Below, in pieces: positions 54,830 to 64,000 of a stretch of 64,000 nucleotides of DNA. Where the stretch lies: contig JAFSDP010000003.1 of NCBI GenBank assembly GCA_017436185.1, positions 73,314 through 137,313 of the forward strand, given 5' to 3'. The notes beneath the pieces are model-generated. The model made no database searches. It saw nothing but the letters and a program-made list of their open reading frames with translations, and was not told the DNA's origin. Made by a program: the position numbers and the translations under genes. Source of the DNA: Alistipes sp. Its GTDB lineage: Bacteria > Bacteroidota > Bacteroidia > Bacteroidales > Rikenellaceae. Position 1 is the stretch's first letter. Every line of letters starts with the position of its first letter.

Positions 54830-56647
54830 ATGGCAAATACCTATGAAAAGCTGTTCACCGAGTTTGCTCCCGTCTCGACCGAGAAGTGGGAGGAGGTGAT
54901 CACAGCCGACCTGAAGGGTGCCGACTACGAGCGTAAGCTGGTATGGCGTACGGGCGAGGGCTTCAACCTGCGTCCCTACTACCGTGCCGAGAACCTCGAG
55001 GGCATCGAGTTCCTCCAGACGGAGGCGGGTCAGTTCCCCTATGTGCGTGGAACGCGCGCCAACAACGAGTGGCGTATTCACCAGACCGTAGTCGTAAAGT
55101 GCCCCGCCGAGGCCAATGCCGAGGCACTCAAGCTGCTCAACTCGGGCGTTGATTCGCTCGGCTTCTGCATCGCCAAGGAGGACTTCACGGCCGAGGATCT
55201 GGAGACCTTGCTGGCCGGCATCGTGCTGTCGGCCGTTGAGCTTACCTTCTCGGGTAAGTGTGTATGCGAGTTGGTACTCGCCAAGTTGGAGAAGGAGGGT
55301 GTCGAGGATGCCTTCATCTCGTTCGATGCCGACCCCGTCGTAAAGGGTTGCGCCAACGAGGGTAAGGTGTGCTGCTGCTTCGACAAGGTGGTTGAACTGG
55401 TTAAGCAGGCTGCCAAGTGGAAGCACGTGCGCCCCATCACCATCAATGCCCGTCTGTTCGGCAACGCCGGTTCGACCATCGTCGAGGAGTTGGCATTTGC
55501 CCTCTCGGCAGGTCAGGAGTATATGGCTCGTCTGACCGACGCAGGTGTTTCGGCCGACACGGCTGCCCGTGCCATCCGCTTCGCCTTCAGCGTTTCGTCG
55601 AACTACTTTATGGAGATCGCCAAGTTCCGTGCCGGTCGTATGCTGTGGGCCAACATCGTGGCTGCCTACGAGCCCGAGAAGCAGTGCGCCTCGAAGATGT
55701 ATGTACACGCCGAGACCTCGCGCTGGAACCAGAGCGTTTATGACCCCTATGTGAATATGCTGCGTGGCACGACCGAGGCTATGTCGGCTGCCATTGCCGG
55801 TGTAAATTCGCTGGAGGTGTTGCCCTTCAACGTAGCCTATGCCGAGGCTGATGAGTTCTCGAAGCGCATCGCCCGCAACGTAGAGCTGCTCTTGAAGCAC
55901 GAGTCGCACTTCGACCAGGTAGTGGATCCCGCCGGTGGTTCGTACTACATCGAGAACCTCACCAAATCGATTGCTGAGGAGGCTTGGAAACTCTTCCTCG
56001 AGGTGGAGGAGAAGGGTGGCTTTGCTGCCGCTTACGAGGCCGGTTTCGTGAAGGAGAAGATCGAGGCTTCGGCTGCCCTGAAGGAGAAGAACATCGCTAC
56101 CCGTCGTCAGATTCTGCTGGGTGCCAACCAGTTCCCCAACTTCACGGAGGTGGCTTCGGAGGAGATTACGATGGAGTCCGTTGAGCGTGACCTCAAGGAG
56201 GGTAACGTGCTGAACGCCTATCGTGGTGCGATGGCCTTCGAGAAGATGCGTCTGGAGGTAGATCGCTCGGGCAAGGAGCCCAAGGCCTTTATGCTGACCT
56301 GCGGTTCGCTGGGTATGGCTCGCGCTCGTGCCCAGTTCTCGTGCAACTTCTTCGCTTGCGCCGGTATCCGCGTTATCGACAACACCTTCTTCAAGTCGTT
56401 GGAGGAGGGCGTAGAGGCCGCTTTGGCTTCGAAGGCCGAGATCGTGGTAGTCTGCGCTTCGGACGACGATTACGCCGAGGTGGCTCCCAAGATCAAGGAG
56501 ATGCTGGGTGGCAAGGCAATCCTGGTTGTTGCCGGTGCTCCCGCCTGCACGCCTGAGCTCGAGGCTCAGGGCATCACGAACTTCATCAACGTGAAGTCGA
56601 ACGTGCTCGAAACACTGAAGTTCTACCTTAAAGAGATGGGCATCTAA
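54830..56647 (+). CDS. mutA: Methylmalonyl-CoA mutase small subunit
   Basis: 605 residues. TIM-barrel half like MutB ([38 protein letters not shown]) and a C-terminal B12-binding-like fold, but the cobalamin DxHxxG is lost, as expected for the non-catalytic subunit. It pairs with MutB (ATG 2 nt after this stop). The pair makes succinyl-CoA from methylmalonyl-CoA or runs the reverse route to propionate, the usual direction in Bacteroidales fermentation. Confidence 0.95.
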   Translation: MANTYEKLFTEFAPVSTEKWEEVITADLKGADYERKLVWRTGEGFNLRPYYRAENLEGIEFLQTEAGQFPYVRGTRANNEWRIHQTVVVKCPAEANAEALKLLNSGVDSLGFCIAKEDFTAEDLETLLAGIVLSAVELTFSGKCVCELVLAKLEKEGVEDAFISFDADPVVKGCANEGKVCCCFDKVVELVKQAAKWKHVRPITINARLFGNAGSTIVEELAFALSAGQEYMARLTDAGVSADTAARAIRFAFSVSSNYFMEIAKFRAGRMLWANIVAAYEPEKQCASKMYVHAETSRWNQSVYDPYVNMLRGTTEAMSAAIAGVNSLEVLPFNVAYAEADEFSKRIARNVELLLKHESHFDQVVDPAGGSYYIENLTKSIAEEAWKLFLEVEEKGGFAAAYEAGFVKEKIEASAALKEKNIATRRQILLGANQFPNFTEVASEEITMESVERDLKEGNVLNAYRGAMAFEKMRLEVDRSGKEPKAFMLTCGSLGMARARAQFSCNFFACAGIRVIDNTFFKSLEEGVEAALASKAEIVVVCASDDDYAEVAPKIKEMLGGKAILVVAGAPACTPELEAQGITNFINVKSNVLETLKFYLKEMGI

Positions 56648-56649
56648 TT

Positions 56650-58782
56650 ATGAGAGCAAAATTTTCTGCATTGAAATATGAGGGTGCAGCCGAGCAGTGC
56701 TGCACCAAGGGTTGCGAGGAGAAGCAGCCTTGGATGACCGCCGAGCAGATTCCCGTGAAGGGTATGTACACGGCCGAGGATTTGGCCGGTATGGAGCACC
56801 TGAACTATGCAGCAGGTGTGGCTCCCTTCCTGCGCGGTCCCTATTCGACGATGTATGTGATGCGTCCCTGGACCATCCGTCAGTATGCAGGCTTCTCGAC
56901 CGCCGAGGAGTCGAACGCCTTCTATCGCCGCAACTTGGCGGCCGGTCAGAAGGGTCTGTCGGTAGCCTTTGACCTGGCTACGCACCGTGGCTACGACGCC
57001 GACCACCCCCGTGTAGTGGGTGACGTTGGTAAGGCCGGTGTGTCGATCTGCTCGGTTGAGGATATGAAGGTGCTCTTCAACGGCATTCCTTTGGATCGTA
57101 TGTCGGTGTCGATGACCATGAACGGTGCTGTGCTGCCCGTTTTGGCCTTCTACATCGTTACCGGTCTGGAGCAGGGTGCTACGCTCGACCAGCTGGCGGG
57201 TACCATCCAGAACGACATCCTGAAGGAGTTTATGGTGCGTAACACCTATATCTACCCGCCCGAGTTCTCGATGCGTATCATCGCCGACATCTTCGAGTAC
57301 ACGTCGAAGAATATGCCCAAGTTCAACTCGATTTCGATTTCGGGTTACCATATGCAGGAGGCCGGTGCTACGGCCGACATCGAGCTGGCCTACACGCTGG
57401 CCGACGGTCTGGAGTACCTGCGTGCCGGTATCAACGCCGGTATGTCGGTTGATGCCTTCGCACCCCGTCTGTCGTTCTTCTGGGCAATCGGTATGAACCA
57501 CTTTATGGAGATTGCCAAGATGCGTGCTGCCCGTATGCTGTGGGCCAAGATTGTCAAGCAGTTCGATCCGAAGAATCCCAAGTCGCTGGCCCTGCGTACC
57601 CACTCGCAGACCTCGGGTTGGTCGCTCACGGAGCAGGATCCCTTCAACAACGTGGCTCGTACGGCTATCGAGGCAATGGGTGCTGCGCTGGGTCACACCC
57701 AGTCGTTGCACACCAACGCACTGGACGAGGCTATCGCCCTGCCGACCGACTTCTCGGCTCGTATTGCCCGTAACACGCAGATCTATATCCAGGAGGAGAC
57801 CTCGGTTTGCCGTCAGGTCGATCCTTGGGCAGGTTCCTACTACGTAGAGCACCTCACCAACGAGATCGCTCACAAGGCTTGGGAGCACATCCAGGAGATC
57901 GAGAAGCTGGGCGGTATGGCCAAGGCTATCGAGACGGGTATTCCCAAGATGCGTATCGAGGAGGCTGCTGCTCGTACGCAGGCTCGCATCGACTCGGGTG
58001 AGCAGAAGATTATCGGTCTGAACGAGTACCGCCTTGAGAAGGAGGCTCCGATCGATATTCTGGCCGTAGATAACACGGCTGTTCGCGAGAGCCAGGTGAA
58101 GCGTCTGCAGGAGTTGCGTGCTTCGCGTGACCAGGCTGCCGTTGATAAGGCGCTGGCTGCACTTACCGAGTGCGTCAAGACGGGCGAGGGTAACCTGCTC
58201 GAGCTGGCTGTTGAGGCTGCCAAGGTGCGTGCTACGCTGGGTGAGATCTCGGATGCTTGCGAGGTTGTTGTTGGTCGCTATAAGGCCGTTATTCGTTCCA
58301 TTTCGGGTGTATATAGTTCAGCTGTGAAAAACGATGAGTCGTTCGAGCGCGCCAAGGAGATGTGCGCCGAGTTTGCCAAGAAGGAGGGTCGTCAGCCCCG
58401 TATTATGATTGCCAAGTTGGGCCAGGATGGTCACGACCGTGGTGCCAAGGTGGTTGCAACGGGTTACGCCGATATCGGCTTCGATGTCGATATGGGTCCC
58501 CTGTTCCAGACCCCTGCCGAGGCTGCCAAGCAGGCCGTGGAGAATGACGTTCACATCGTAGGTGTGTCGTCGTTGGCCGCTGGTCACCTGACGCTCGTTC
58601 CGCAGATCATCGAGGAGCTGCAGAAGCTCGGTCGCGAGGATATCATCGTGGTAGTAGGTGGTGTAATTCCCGCCCAGGACTACGATCAGCTCTATCGTGA
58701 CGGTGCTGCCGCCATCTTCGGCCCCGGTACGAAGATTGCCACGGCTGCCATCAAGATGCTCGAGATCCTCTCGGAGGAGTAG
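56650..58782 (+). CDS. mutB: Methylmalonyl-CoA mutase large (catalytic) subunit
   Basis: 710 residues. Substrate barrel ([36 protein letters not shown]) and a C-terminal cobalamin domain with the axial His in [13 protein letters not shown], followed by [16 protein letters not shown]12-dependent isomerase. Usual accessory genes (epimerase, MeaB-type GTPase) are not in this window. Confidence 0.97.
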   Translation: MRAKFSALKYEGAAEQCCTKGCEEKQPWMTAEQIPVKGMYTAEDLAGMEHLNYAAGVAPFLRGPYSTMYVMRPWTIRQYAGFSTAEESNAFYRRNLAAGQKGLSVAFDLATHRGYDADHPRVVGDVGKAGVSICSVEDMKVLFNGIPLDRMSVSMTMNGAVLPVLAFYIVTGLEQGATLDQLAGTIQNDILKEFMVRNTYIYPPEFSMRIIADIFEYTSKNMPKFNSISISGYHMQEAGATADIELAYTLADGLEYLRAGINAGMSVDAFAPRLSFFWAIGMNHFMEIAKMRAARMLWAKIVKQFDPKNPKSLALRTHSQTSGWSLTEQDPFNNVARTAIEAMGAALGHTQSLHTNALDEAIALPTDFSARIARNTQIYIQEETSVCRQVDPWAGSYYVEHLTNEIAHKAWEHIQEIEKLGGMAKAIETGIPKMRIEEAAARTQARIDSGEQKIIGLNEYRLEKEAPIDILAVDNTAVRESQVKRLQELRASRDQAAVDKALAALTECVKTGEGNLLELAVEAAKVRATLGEISDACEVVVGRYKAVIRSISGVYSSAVKNDESFERAKEMCAEFAKKEGRQPRIMIAKLGQDGHDRGAKVVATGYADIGFDVDMGPLFQTPAEAAKQAVENDVHIVGVSSLAAGHLTLVPQIIEELQKLGREDIIVVVGGVIPAQDYDQLYRDGAAAIFGPGTKIATAAIKMLEILSEE

Positions 58783-58805
58783 GCATCTCAAGATTGCGCC
58801 TGATG

Positions 58806-58894
58806 GCCGATTTTGGTGTTACGCTTGCGCTCGGAATGCTCACATACGCTGTGTATGCTGCGCTTCCGAGCACTGCGCAAGCCTAAAAATCGGC
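58806..58894. repeat. Long palindromic element (family A)
   Basis: Outer arms GCCGATTTT (58806-58814) and AAAATCGGC (58886-58894) match perfectly. Next, GCTTGCGC pairs with GCGCAAGC and TCGGAA with TTCCGA, around an inner CATAC/GTATG. Structure and key words are shared with 44704-44814. Confidence 0.8.
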
Positions 58895-58925
58895 ACATCA
58901 TCCACAATCCGAACCGCTGTCGGAT

Positions 58926-58959
58926 AAAAAAGAGGTTGTCCCGAGGACAACCTCTTTTT
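58926..58959 (+). terminator. mutAB terminator
   Basis: Perfect 15-bp stem with a 4-nt or smaller loop (CGA), A/T flanks on both sides; works in both directions. Confidence 0.9.
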
Positions 58960-58996
58960 AGTAGCCTAGCCACACCCGGTATTATTCAAAAAAACA

Positions 58997-59022
58997 AACC
59001 CCTGACGAAAAAGTCAGGGGTT
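58997..59022 (-). terminator. rpsU terminator
   Basis: Perfect 10-bp stem AACCCCTGAC/GTCAGGGGTT followed on the minus strand by a T-run. Confidence 0.85.
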
Positions 59023-59046
59023 GTCGTTTATCCTTATTCCGCAGGA

Positions 59047-59238
59047 TTAGTCGTCCAAGTGGTAGGTGTGCTGTACATAGATGGCACGCATCTTGTTGGC
59101 ACGCTTAACCATCGAGGGCTTGTTGAAGAACTGACGACGACGCAGCTCCTTCAGCACACCCGTGCGCTCATACTTACGCTTGAACTTCTTCAGGGCGCGC
59201 TCGATGTTCTCGCCCTCCTTTACCGTGGTAATAATCAT
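59047..59238 (-). CDS. rpsU: 30S ribosomal protein S21
   Basis: 63 residues, basic, MIITTVKEGENIERALKKFK and ELRRRQFFNKPSMVKR are the S21 signature. It lies near the 16S 3' end in the 30S subunit. Confidence 0.97.
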   Translation of the reverse strand: MIITTVKEGENIERALKKFKRKYERTGVLKELRRRQFFNKPSMVKRANKMRAIYVQHTYHLDD

Positions 59239-59327
59239 AGTTGTATTCTTTTTTTTGTTTTGTTAAATCGTTTGTTTGGTTTGCATCCCTTTTACGCCCG
59301 ATGCCTTGCGTTTTTTTGATAGGTGGT

Positions 59328-60416
59328 TTACTCGGATTCTGTCGCTTGCACACCAAAGACCAGATAGGGTGCCAATCGCTCGGCCTCCTCGTGGGTCAAT
59401 ATGTTCTCTTTAACTAACTCTTGTGTGCAGGTCCAACCTCCTTTCAACTGTCTTTGTTTAAGTAATCTCCTCAAAGTCCGAGGTGGGAGGTAAGGATGAC
59501 CTTCCATCCGGCTTGGGGCTGCAAAGTTAATATCTATTTTTGATATTTCATTGCTATCGCACCAAATTTGTTGCAAAATTTTTTCATAATTGCGCTCCAA
59601 GACCCCCTTAACCTCACTGAGTTGCTCCACACGATGAAATCCGCCGAGCCTTTTTCGGTAGTCGATGATGGCTTGGGCACTCTTCGGCCCGATGCCGTAG
59701 AGCGAAACGAGGGTTTCGGAGTCGGCCCGATTCAGCTCGATTGGCTCTTCGAAGGGGTCTTTCGGCGTGGGGGTAAAGCGAATGTAGGGCTCGAGGGCCG
59801 TCGCCACCGAGTCATCGACCACATAGCAGGCCCGCACCTCCTCCATCGAGCGAAAACCGCTGCGGTTGCGCCACCGTACAAAGACCTCGGCTTGGCGACG
59901 ACTCAATGCGCCGATGGCCACCAGATAGGGTGCCGAGACGGTATCAATCAGAAAGGGCTCGGGTTGGAGGCGTTTGACCGCGTCACGCCGAGCAAAGCGA
60001 GTGGGGTAGTCGTGTGTATGCGACTTAATGGCAAACTCCTCGCCAATCGAGATGTAGGGCGAAAGCAGGGCGTAGAGCGAATCGGTGATGCCGTAGCAGA
60101 GGGCCACATCCTCACGGATGCGGAAGACCTTGCCCGCTGCCCGAAATTTCAGCAACGAGACGGCCGCCTTGCGGTCGATGCCCATCGCACGCAATTCGGC
60201 ATACTCGACCGTGTTGGGGTCGAACGGATGCAACACCAACGAGTCGGGCGCAGCCTCCGCCTTCCGCAGCGAGTCGGCCTCGGCGACCTCGTTGAGTCGC
60301 TCGGCCTCCACCACCGCAGGACGGCGCACCGCCACGCCATAGATAATGGCTACCACAAGGGCCAGAAGGAGTAACAAAACTCCACCTTGCCAACTGCTAT
60401 GTTGCTCTCTTTCCAT
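59328..60416 (-). CDS. Helix-hairpin-helix (ComEA-like) membrane protein
   Basis: 362 residues: one N-terminal membrane helix (GGVLLLLLALVVAIIYGVAV), then several HhH motifs of ComEA type, the clearest at ELNRADSETLVSLYGIGPKSA (motif core LYGIGPKSA) and another at FDPNTVEYAELRAMGIDRKA and ISAPYLVAIGALSRR-like TVSAPYLVAIGALSRRQ. HhH motifs bind DNA without sequence preference. ComEA is a DNA-uptake receptor in competent bacteria; in Bacteroidota such proteins are widespread and of unproven role. The promoter box lies 6 nt before the ATG, hinting at a leaderless transcript. Confidence 0.85.
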   Translation of the reverse strand: MEREQHSSWQGGVLLLLLALVVAIIYGVAVRRPAVVEAERLNEVAEADSLRKAEAAPDSLVLHPFDPNTVEYAELRAMGIDRKAAVSLLKFRAAGKVFRIREDVALCYGITDSLYALLSPYISIGEEFAIKSHTHDYPTRFARRDAVKRLQPEPFLIDTVSAPYLVAIGALSRRQAEVFVRWRNRSGFRSMEEVRACYVVDDSVATALEPYIRFTPTPKDPFEEPIELNRADSETLVSLYGIGPKSAQAIIDYRKRLGGFHRVEQLSEVKGVLERNYEKILQQIWCDSNEISKIDINFAAPSRMEGHPYLPPRTLRRLLKQRQLKGGWTCTQELVKENILTHEEAERLAPYLVFGVQATESE

Positions 60417-60422
60417 CGACTA

Positions 60423-60454
60423 CAAAGGTAGAAAAATCCGCCGAAAAGTCCAAA
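60423..60454 (-). promoter_or_regulatory. Promoter of the HhH gene
   Basis: Minus strand TTTG (60451-60454), 20 nt, TACCTTTG (60423-60430); box ends 6 nt from the ATG. Confidence 0.75.
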
Positions 60455-60464
60455 ATTCCCGCAA

Positions 60465-60523
60465 AACGAAAATTTTTAGTTGAAAAACTATGAAAAATAG
60501 TTGCAAAACTAAATTTTATAGTT
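60465..60523. promoter_or_regulatory. Operator array for the BlaI-type repressor
   Basis: Three dyads of form AACTA-N7-TAGTT spaced exactly 21 bp: 60465-60481 (AACGA, one mismatch), 60486-60502 and 60507-60523 (both perfect). They cover the blaI -33 and touch its -7 box. Half-sites TAGTT start at 60477, 60498, 60519. Confidence 0.75.
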
Positions 60524-60530
60524 ACCTTTG
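60500..60530 (+). promoter_or_regulatory. blaI promoter
   Basis: GTTG (60500-60503), 19 nt, TACCTTTG (60523-60530), 21 nt before the ATG. Embedded in the dyad array. Confidence 0.75.
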
Positions 60531-60551
60531 TGGAAACAAAACTTTTTTACG

Positions 60552-60914
60552 ATGGAAAAACTGACACGCCGCGAGGAGGAGCTGATGCAGCTCTTTTGGC
60601 AACACGGACCGCTGTTTGTGCGCGAGATGGTCGAGATGATGCCCGACCCGAAACCCCACTTCAACACTCTTTCGACGATGGTGCGCACCCTCGAAACAAA
60701 GGGCTATGTGGCCCACAAGGCCTTTGGGGGTACCTACCAATACTATCCGACGGTGAGCGAGGAGCAGTTCTCGCGCCGCACGCTCCGTTCGGTCATCGAC
60801 CGCTATTTCGAGCGTTCGTATGTGGGGGCGGTTTCGGCCTTGGTCGAGGAGGAGAAGATCTCGGTCGAGGAGTTGCGCCGCCTGATTGAACAAATCGAGA
60901 AACAATCGCTTTAA
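60552..60914 (+). CDS. BlaI/MecI/CopY-family transcriptional repressor
   Basis: 120 residues from the ATG at 60552. Winged helix: KLTRREEELMQLFWQHGPLFV, NTLSTMVRTLETKGYVAH (recognition helix), GTYQYYPTVSEEQF; then a helical dimer domain. BlaI-type repressors bind dyads as dimers and are released when a BlaR1-like membrane protease cuts them. The next gene encodes an M56 protein 13 nt downstream, so this is a BlaI-BlaR1-type pair, with an operator array upstream. Confidence 0.92.
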   Translation: MEKLTRREEELMQLFWQHGPLFVREMVEMMPDPKPHFNTLSTMVRTLETKGYVAHKAFGGTYQYYPTVSEEQFSRRTLRSVIDRYFERSYVGAVSALVEEEKISVEELRRLIEQIEKQSL

Positions 60915-60927
60915 TAATTATATAGGT

Positions 60928-63255
60928 ATGCTCTCCGCCTTTGCCCTCTATACGTTGCGTGTCGGGGCCTTGTTGGCCGCCTTCTACCTCCTCTTCAAGC
61001 TCCTGTTGAGCCGTGAGACCCTCCATCGCCTCAATCGGGTGGTGGTGCTGTCGGTCTTGGTGCTCTCGTTTGTGCTGCCCTTCTGTGTGGTGACCATCCG
61101 TCAGGAGATTCCCTTCGTGGAGCAGGAGCCGACGATGGTGACCCTGCAGCCCATCGAGGCCGAGGCGGTGACGGTTCCGACCCCCTTCCCCTGGGAAGAG
61201 TTGCTCGGCGTGCTCTTCGTAGTGGGGGCTGTGGTGGTCTTGCTGCGGGTCGTTGGCTCGGCGTGGAGCCTTTGGCGTGTGGTGCGGCGGGGCGAGCGAC
61301 GCCTGCTTGACGATGGCACGGTGGTGGTCGAGGCGACCCACCCCCAAACCCCCTTCAGCTGGTTTGGCTATGTGGTGGTCGGTCGGGGCGATTTGAGCGA
61401 GAATGGCGAGACAATTCTGTTGCACGAGCGGGCGCACATTCGCTTGGGCCACTCGTGGGACCTGCTTCTGTTCGATGTGTTGGGGACGATGCAGTGGTTC
61501 AACCCTGCGTTGTGGCTCCTCAGACGTGATTTGCGTGCCATCCACGAGTACGAGGCCGACCGTGTGGTCTTGGCGAGTGGGGTAGATGCACGCCACTACC
61601 AACTGTTACTGATAAAAAAGGCTGCTGGCGAGAGGTGGTACTCGGTCGCCAACAGCTTCAATCACAGCAAACTTAAAAACCGTATTACTATGATGATTCA
61701 AAAACGATCATCGCGGTGGGCAGCTGCCAAGGTGCTGCTGCTCTTGCCGCTCGTCGGCGTGGCTCTGGGGGCCTTTGCCGAGACCGTCTATGTCGTTACT
61801 GACGACAAAGGTACGACAAAAAATGAGATTTCGCAACCCGAGAAGGGACAACCCCTTCAGATGGAGGTGCGTGACGACAAGGGCAACCCGATTGTGGGTG
61901 CTATCATCGTGAAGGAGGGCTCGGTCGAAGGTGCCTGCACCGACCTTTCGGGCCGTGTGACGATGGAGGTCAAGGTGGGTGATTACCTGGTGTGCAGCTA
62001 CATCGGCAAAGAGACCCTGCGTTGGGAGGTAAAGGAGTTGTCGGCCGAGCCGCTTCGTTTGACGCTGAAGACCGAGCCGCAGTCTATCGACGAGATTGTT
62101 GTGCGTGGCTACTCTGCAACACCTGCCGCTAAGGACGAAGAGGCCGTTCCCTTTATGCTTGTCGATGATGAGGATGTCAAGATTGAAATTGGACAGGCCC
62201 ATCGAACGTCGGAGAGTGCCAAGCAAGAGTTGGAAACGAAGATGGAGGAGGCCAAGTCTGATGCCGAAGAGGAGGTCTTTTTGATTGTCGAGCAGATGCC
62301 CAAATTCCAGGGCGGCAACATCGATAAGTTCCGTCAGTGGGTGCAGATGCGTGTGCAGTACCCCAAGGAGTTACAGGAGCAGGGTATCGGTGGCCGTGTG
62401 GTTGTCTCGTTCGAGGTCAATGAGGCAGGTGAGGTGACCAACGTCAAGACTCTTGCCACCCCCGATCGTCGCCTTTCGGAGATCGTCGAGAACCTTGTGA
62501 AGCAGTCGCCCAAGTGGGAACCCGGCCGCCAACGCAGTCAATTGGTCAATGTGGCCTTTACGATGCCTATTGTATTTCAGTCGCATTCGGATGCAGCCCC
62601 TCAAACCTCGACCACGAATGGTGTTACCCCTTCGGTACCCGACTTTGCAGGGGGTACGATCGATGGCTTCCGCCGCTGGGTGCAGGAGCGTGTCGTATAC
62701 CCTGCCGATGCCAAAAAGGAGGGGGTCGGCGGTAAGGTCTTCGTGACGTTTGAGGTGAAGCCCAACGGCAAAATCGGCGATGTGGATATTATCGGTGAGG
62801 CCGACAAAAGATTGGCTAAGGAGGTGGTGCGTGTCGTGAAATCTTCGCCCAAGTGGACCCCTGCCACCAACAACAGTGAGCACAAGTTTCTCCGCTCGAA
62901 AGTTGGCATCACGGTCAATTTTCCGTTGGAGGATGAGAATACCCCGTTCCTCGTTGTGGAGCAGATGCCTACGTTCGAGGGGGGCGACATCAACGCTTTC
63001 CGTCGCTGGGTCGAGGAGCAGATTCAACCCCAAACCGACGACGCAGGTAAGCCGCTGGAGGGGATGGTAATCATTTCGTTTGTCATTGAGCGGGATGGCT
63101 CATTGAGCGAACTGGCGGCTCTGCGTTCGCCCGATAAGCGCCTTTTGGAGGAGGCAACCCGCATCGTGAAGAGCAGCCCCCGATGGGAGCCCGGCCGCCA
63201 ACGTGGCCAAACGGTACGTGTGAAGGTTACCCTGCCCGTTCAATTTAAGGCTTAA
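60928..63255 (+). CDS. M56 (BlaR1-like) membrane metalloprotease with three TonB C-terminal domains
   Basis: 775 residues. Four membrane helices in the first ~285 residues enclose an M56 zinc metalloprotease: HERAH (HExxH, His at ~166) and HEYEAD near residue 207. Beyond the fourth helix (~265-285) is a carboxypeptidase-regulatory-like domain (DKGNPIVGAIIVKEGS, ~315-375), then three copies of a TonB C-terminal domain at ~452-548, ~571-668 and ~673-774, each beginning P-x-F-x-GG-x-I/N-x-x-F-R-x-W-V and ending SPKWxPGRQR-like. No penicillin-binding sensor domain is present, so the signal is not a beta-lactam. Most M56-TonB proteins I know have one TonB domain. Confidence 0.9.
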   Translation: MLSAFALYTLRVGALLAAFYLLFKLLLSRETLHRLNRVVVLSVLVLSFVLPFCVVTIRQEIPFVEQEPTMVTLQPIEAEAVTVPTPFPWEELLGVLFVVGAVVVLLRVVGSAWSLWRVVRRGERRLLDDGTVVVEATHPQTPFSWFGYVVVGRGDLSENGETILLHERAHIRLGHSWDLLLFDVLGTMQWFNPALWLLRRDLRAIHEYEADRVVLASGVDARHYQLLLIKKAAGERWYSVANSFNHSKLKNRITMMIQKRSSRWAAAKVLLLLPLVGVALGAFAETVYVVTDDKGTTKNEISQPEKGQPLQMEVRDDKGNPIVGAIIVKEGSVEGACTDLSGRVTMEVKVGDYLVCSYIGKETLRWEVKELSAEPLRLTLKTEPQSIDEIVVRGYSATPAAKDEEAVPFMLVDDEDVKIEIGQAHRTSESAKQELETKMEEAKSDAEEEVFLIVEQMPKFQGGNIDKFRQWVQMRVQYPKELQEQGIGGRVVVSFEVNEAGEVTNVKTLATPDRRLSEIVENLVKQSPKWEPGRQRSQLVNVAFTMPIVFQSHSDAAPQTSTTNGVTPSVPDFAGGTIDGFRRWVQERVVYPADAKKEGVGGKVFVTFEVKPNGKIGDVDIIGEADKRLAKEVVRVVKSSPKWTPATNNSEHKFLRSKVGITVNFPLEDENTPFLVVEQMPTFEGGDINAFRRWVEEQIQPQTDDAGKPLEGMVIISFVIERDGSLSELAALRSPDKRLLEEATRIVKSSPRWEPGRQRGQTVRVKVTLPVQFKA

Positions 63256-63301
63256 GTAACCTTTTACCCGAAAAGGTGTCTAATAGGTTGAAAAGCTAAA
63301 A

Positions 63302-63381
63302 TCATCCTGAATCGGAGGGCCGGATCTCTGCTTGGTCAGCAAAAAAAACGAAAGGGATTCATCTTTTCCGGTTCGGGATGA
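63302..63381. other. Inverted repeat in the gap after the M56 gene
   Basis: TCATCCTGAATCGG (63302-63315) and CCGGTTCGGGATGA (63368-63381) can pair over 14 bp with G-U pairs, enclosing a ~52-nt A-rich loop. It could be part of a terminator or leader; there is no clean T-run. Confidence 0.45.
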
Positions 63382-63435
63382 ACTATTTATGGGCCGAATT
63401 AACATTTTTTAACATGATTTTCGAAAAATAATTGC

Positions 63436-63443
63436 TACTTTTG
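63436..63443 (+). promoter_or_regulatory. -7 box of the downstream lipoprotein gene
   Basis: TACTTTTG 21 nt before the ATG at 63465. No -33 TTTG at the right distance. Confidence 0.45.
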
Positions 63444-63464
63444 TTTCGAAACAACCAATCGCCT

Positions 63465-64000
63465 ATGATACGAAATCTCTTGTTTTTCGCCGCCTTATGC
63501 GGTCTTGTCGCCTGCCAAGATGTGCCGAGTGACCGTATCGTCATCGAGGGTTACATCGACCAAGTCCCCGATTCTGTTGTCGTGCGCTTTTTCCGCTCGA
63601 ATGGCGATTATGGTGAGCCGATTGGGGCGGATACATTGCGCGATGGACGGTTTTCGATGACGATTACCCCCCTTTCCGACGAGCCGGAACTCTTTTATGT
63701 GGGTTGTCCGGATCATCCCAACTTCCCGAAGGCTACGCTCCATGTGTGGGCCTCACCGGGTGAGCGGGTGCGCATTCGGGGTAACAACACCCTTACCCGC
63801 ACCTGGCGAGTGAAGGGTAAGCATCCTGCGCTCCGGGCCGAACAACGCTATATAGATGTGGCGCGTGACCTTTGGGGTGAGTGCGACCGCATCAACATTG
63901 AGCAGCGCAGGGTGCGCAGCCTGGCAAAAACGGCCACTACGGAGGAGCGGAAGGTGTTGGCCGCGATGCGTGACAGCCTGGCGGAGTACGAATTTCGTGT
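63465..64000 (+). CDS. Lipoprotein, N-terminal part (cut by window edge)
   Basis: The frame opens with ATG at 63465 and is still open at the window end (178 residues seen). Signal with lipobox CGLVAC (Cys17), then IVIEGYIDQVPDSVVVRFFR, a beta-sandwich-like opening that resembles the DUF4369 domain found at the N-terminus of Bacteroidales TlpA-type thioredoxin lipoproteins. If so, a CXXC thioredoxin domain should follow beyond the window. It follows the M56 gene after a 209-nt gap, with its own -7 box. Confidence 0.7.
   Translation, partial: MIRNLLFFAALCGLVACQDVPSDRIVIEGYIDQVPDSVVVRFFRSNGDYGEPIGADTLRDGRFSMTITPLSDEPELFYVGCPDHPNFPKATLHVWASPGERVRIRGNNTLTRTWRVKGKHPALRAEQRYIDVARDLWGECDRINIEQRRVRSLAKTATTEERKVLAAMRDSLAEYEFR

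Noticed and set aside
1..64000. tRNA, rRNA, insertion sequences, phage genes
   Set aside because: No cloverleaf, rRNA-like stretch, transposase, integrase or structural phage gene was seen on either strand by eye; a tRNAscan/Infernal run would settle it.

Overview
The window is a chromosomal segment of a Bacteroidota member, most likely order Bacteroidales and probably Rikenellaceae (Alistipes-like). The grounds are: TAnnTTTG -7 promoter boxes, often with TTTG 19-21 nt upstream; a short primary sigma factor without region 1.1; an eukaryote-like ProS; RicT next to a GldH-like lipoprotein; an OmpA-family porin with coiled coil; B12-dependent MutAB; and an AOS-family acyltransferase of the kind linked to sphingolipid or sulfonolipid synthesis. 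The genus is an inference from gene content and high GC. I see no rRNA, tRNA, insertion sequence, phage or CRISPR array.

Layout. 1-7.1 kb: the end of an exopolysaccharide locus (sugar transferase, a PqqD-like / nucleotidyltransferase / HprK-like kinase trio, Wza-like lipoprotein, Wzc-like tyrosine kinase with a Gly-Tyr repeat tail) followed by an OmpA porin. 7.2-8.5 kb: an ECF sigma factor, a 48-codon ORF and a hairpin-rich gap. 8.5-12.3 kb (minus): SGNH hydrolase, proS and the AOS-family acyltransferase. 12.4-22.0 kb (minus): a tightly packed run glutaminyl cyclase-metH-metF-M20 amidohydrolase-rnr-glycosyltransferase. 22.1-27.6 kb: tig, clpP, clpX, tkt. 27.7-31.0 kb: a BASS-type transporter, DUF2147 protein, a repeat-bearing gap and metK behind a SAM-II riboswitch. 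31.2-33.7 kb: HtrA protease and rpoD.

33.8-42.8 kb: GH28 enzyme, ung, alkaline phosphatase, a TonB C-terminal-domain protein, trmB, gldH-like, ricT, MATE, thiL. 42.8-44.7 kb: adk and rpsF-rpsR-rplI. 45.0-52.3 kb: fatty-acid genes (fabG, fabF, acyl-CoA dehydrogenase, a stand-alone EtfA C-terminal domain, acyl-CoA ligase, acpP) around a LytTR regulator. 52.5-58.8 kb: a DPP4-family peptidase and mutA-mutB. 59.0-64.0 kb: rpsU, a helix-hairpin-helix membrane protein, then a BlaI-type repressor with an M56/BlaR1-like membrane protein that carries three TonB C-terminal domains, and the start of a lipoprotein.

Together these are mostly housekeeping genes with methionine/SAM and B12 themes (metH, metF, metK, mutAB), protein quality control (tig, clpXP, htrA) and lipid metabolism. 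The most unusual parts are the HprK/PqqD/nucleotidyltransferase trio, the Wzc tail, the metK upstream region (promoter, perfect 17-bp inverted repeat, SAM-II aptamer), the 21-bp-periodic operator array before blaI with its odd M56-TonB partner, the stand-alone EtfA domain and several intergenic palindromic repeat families.
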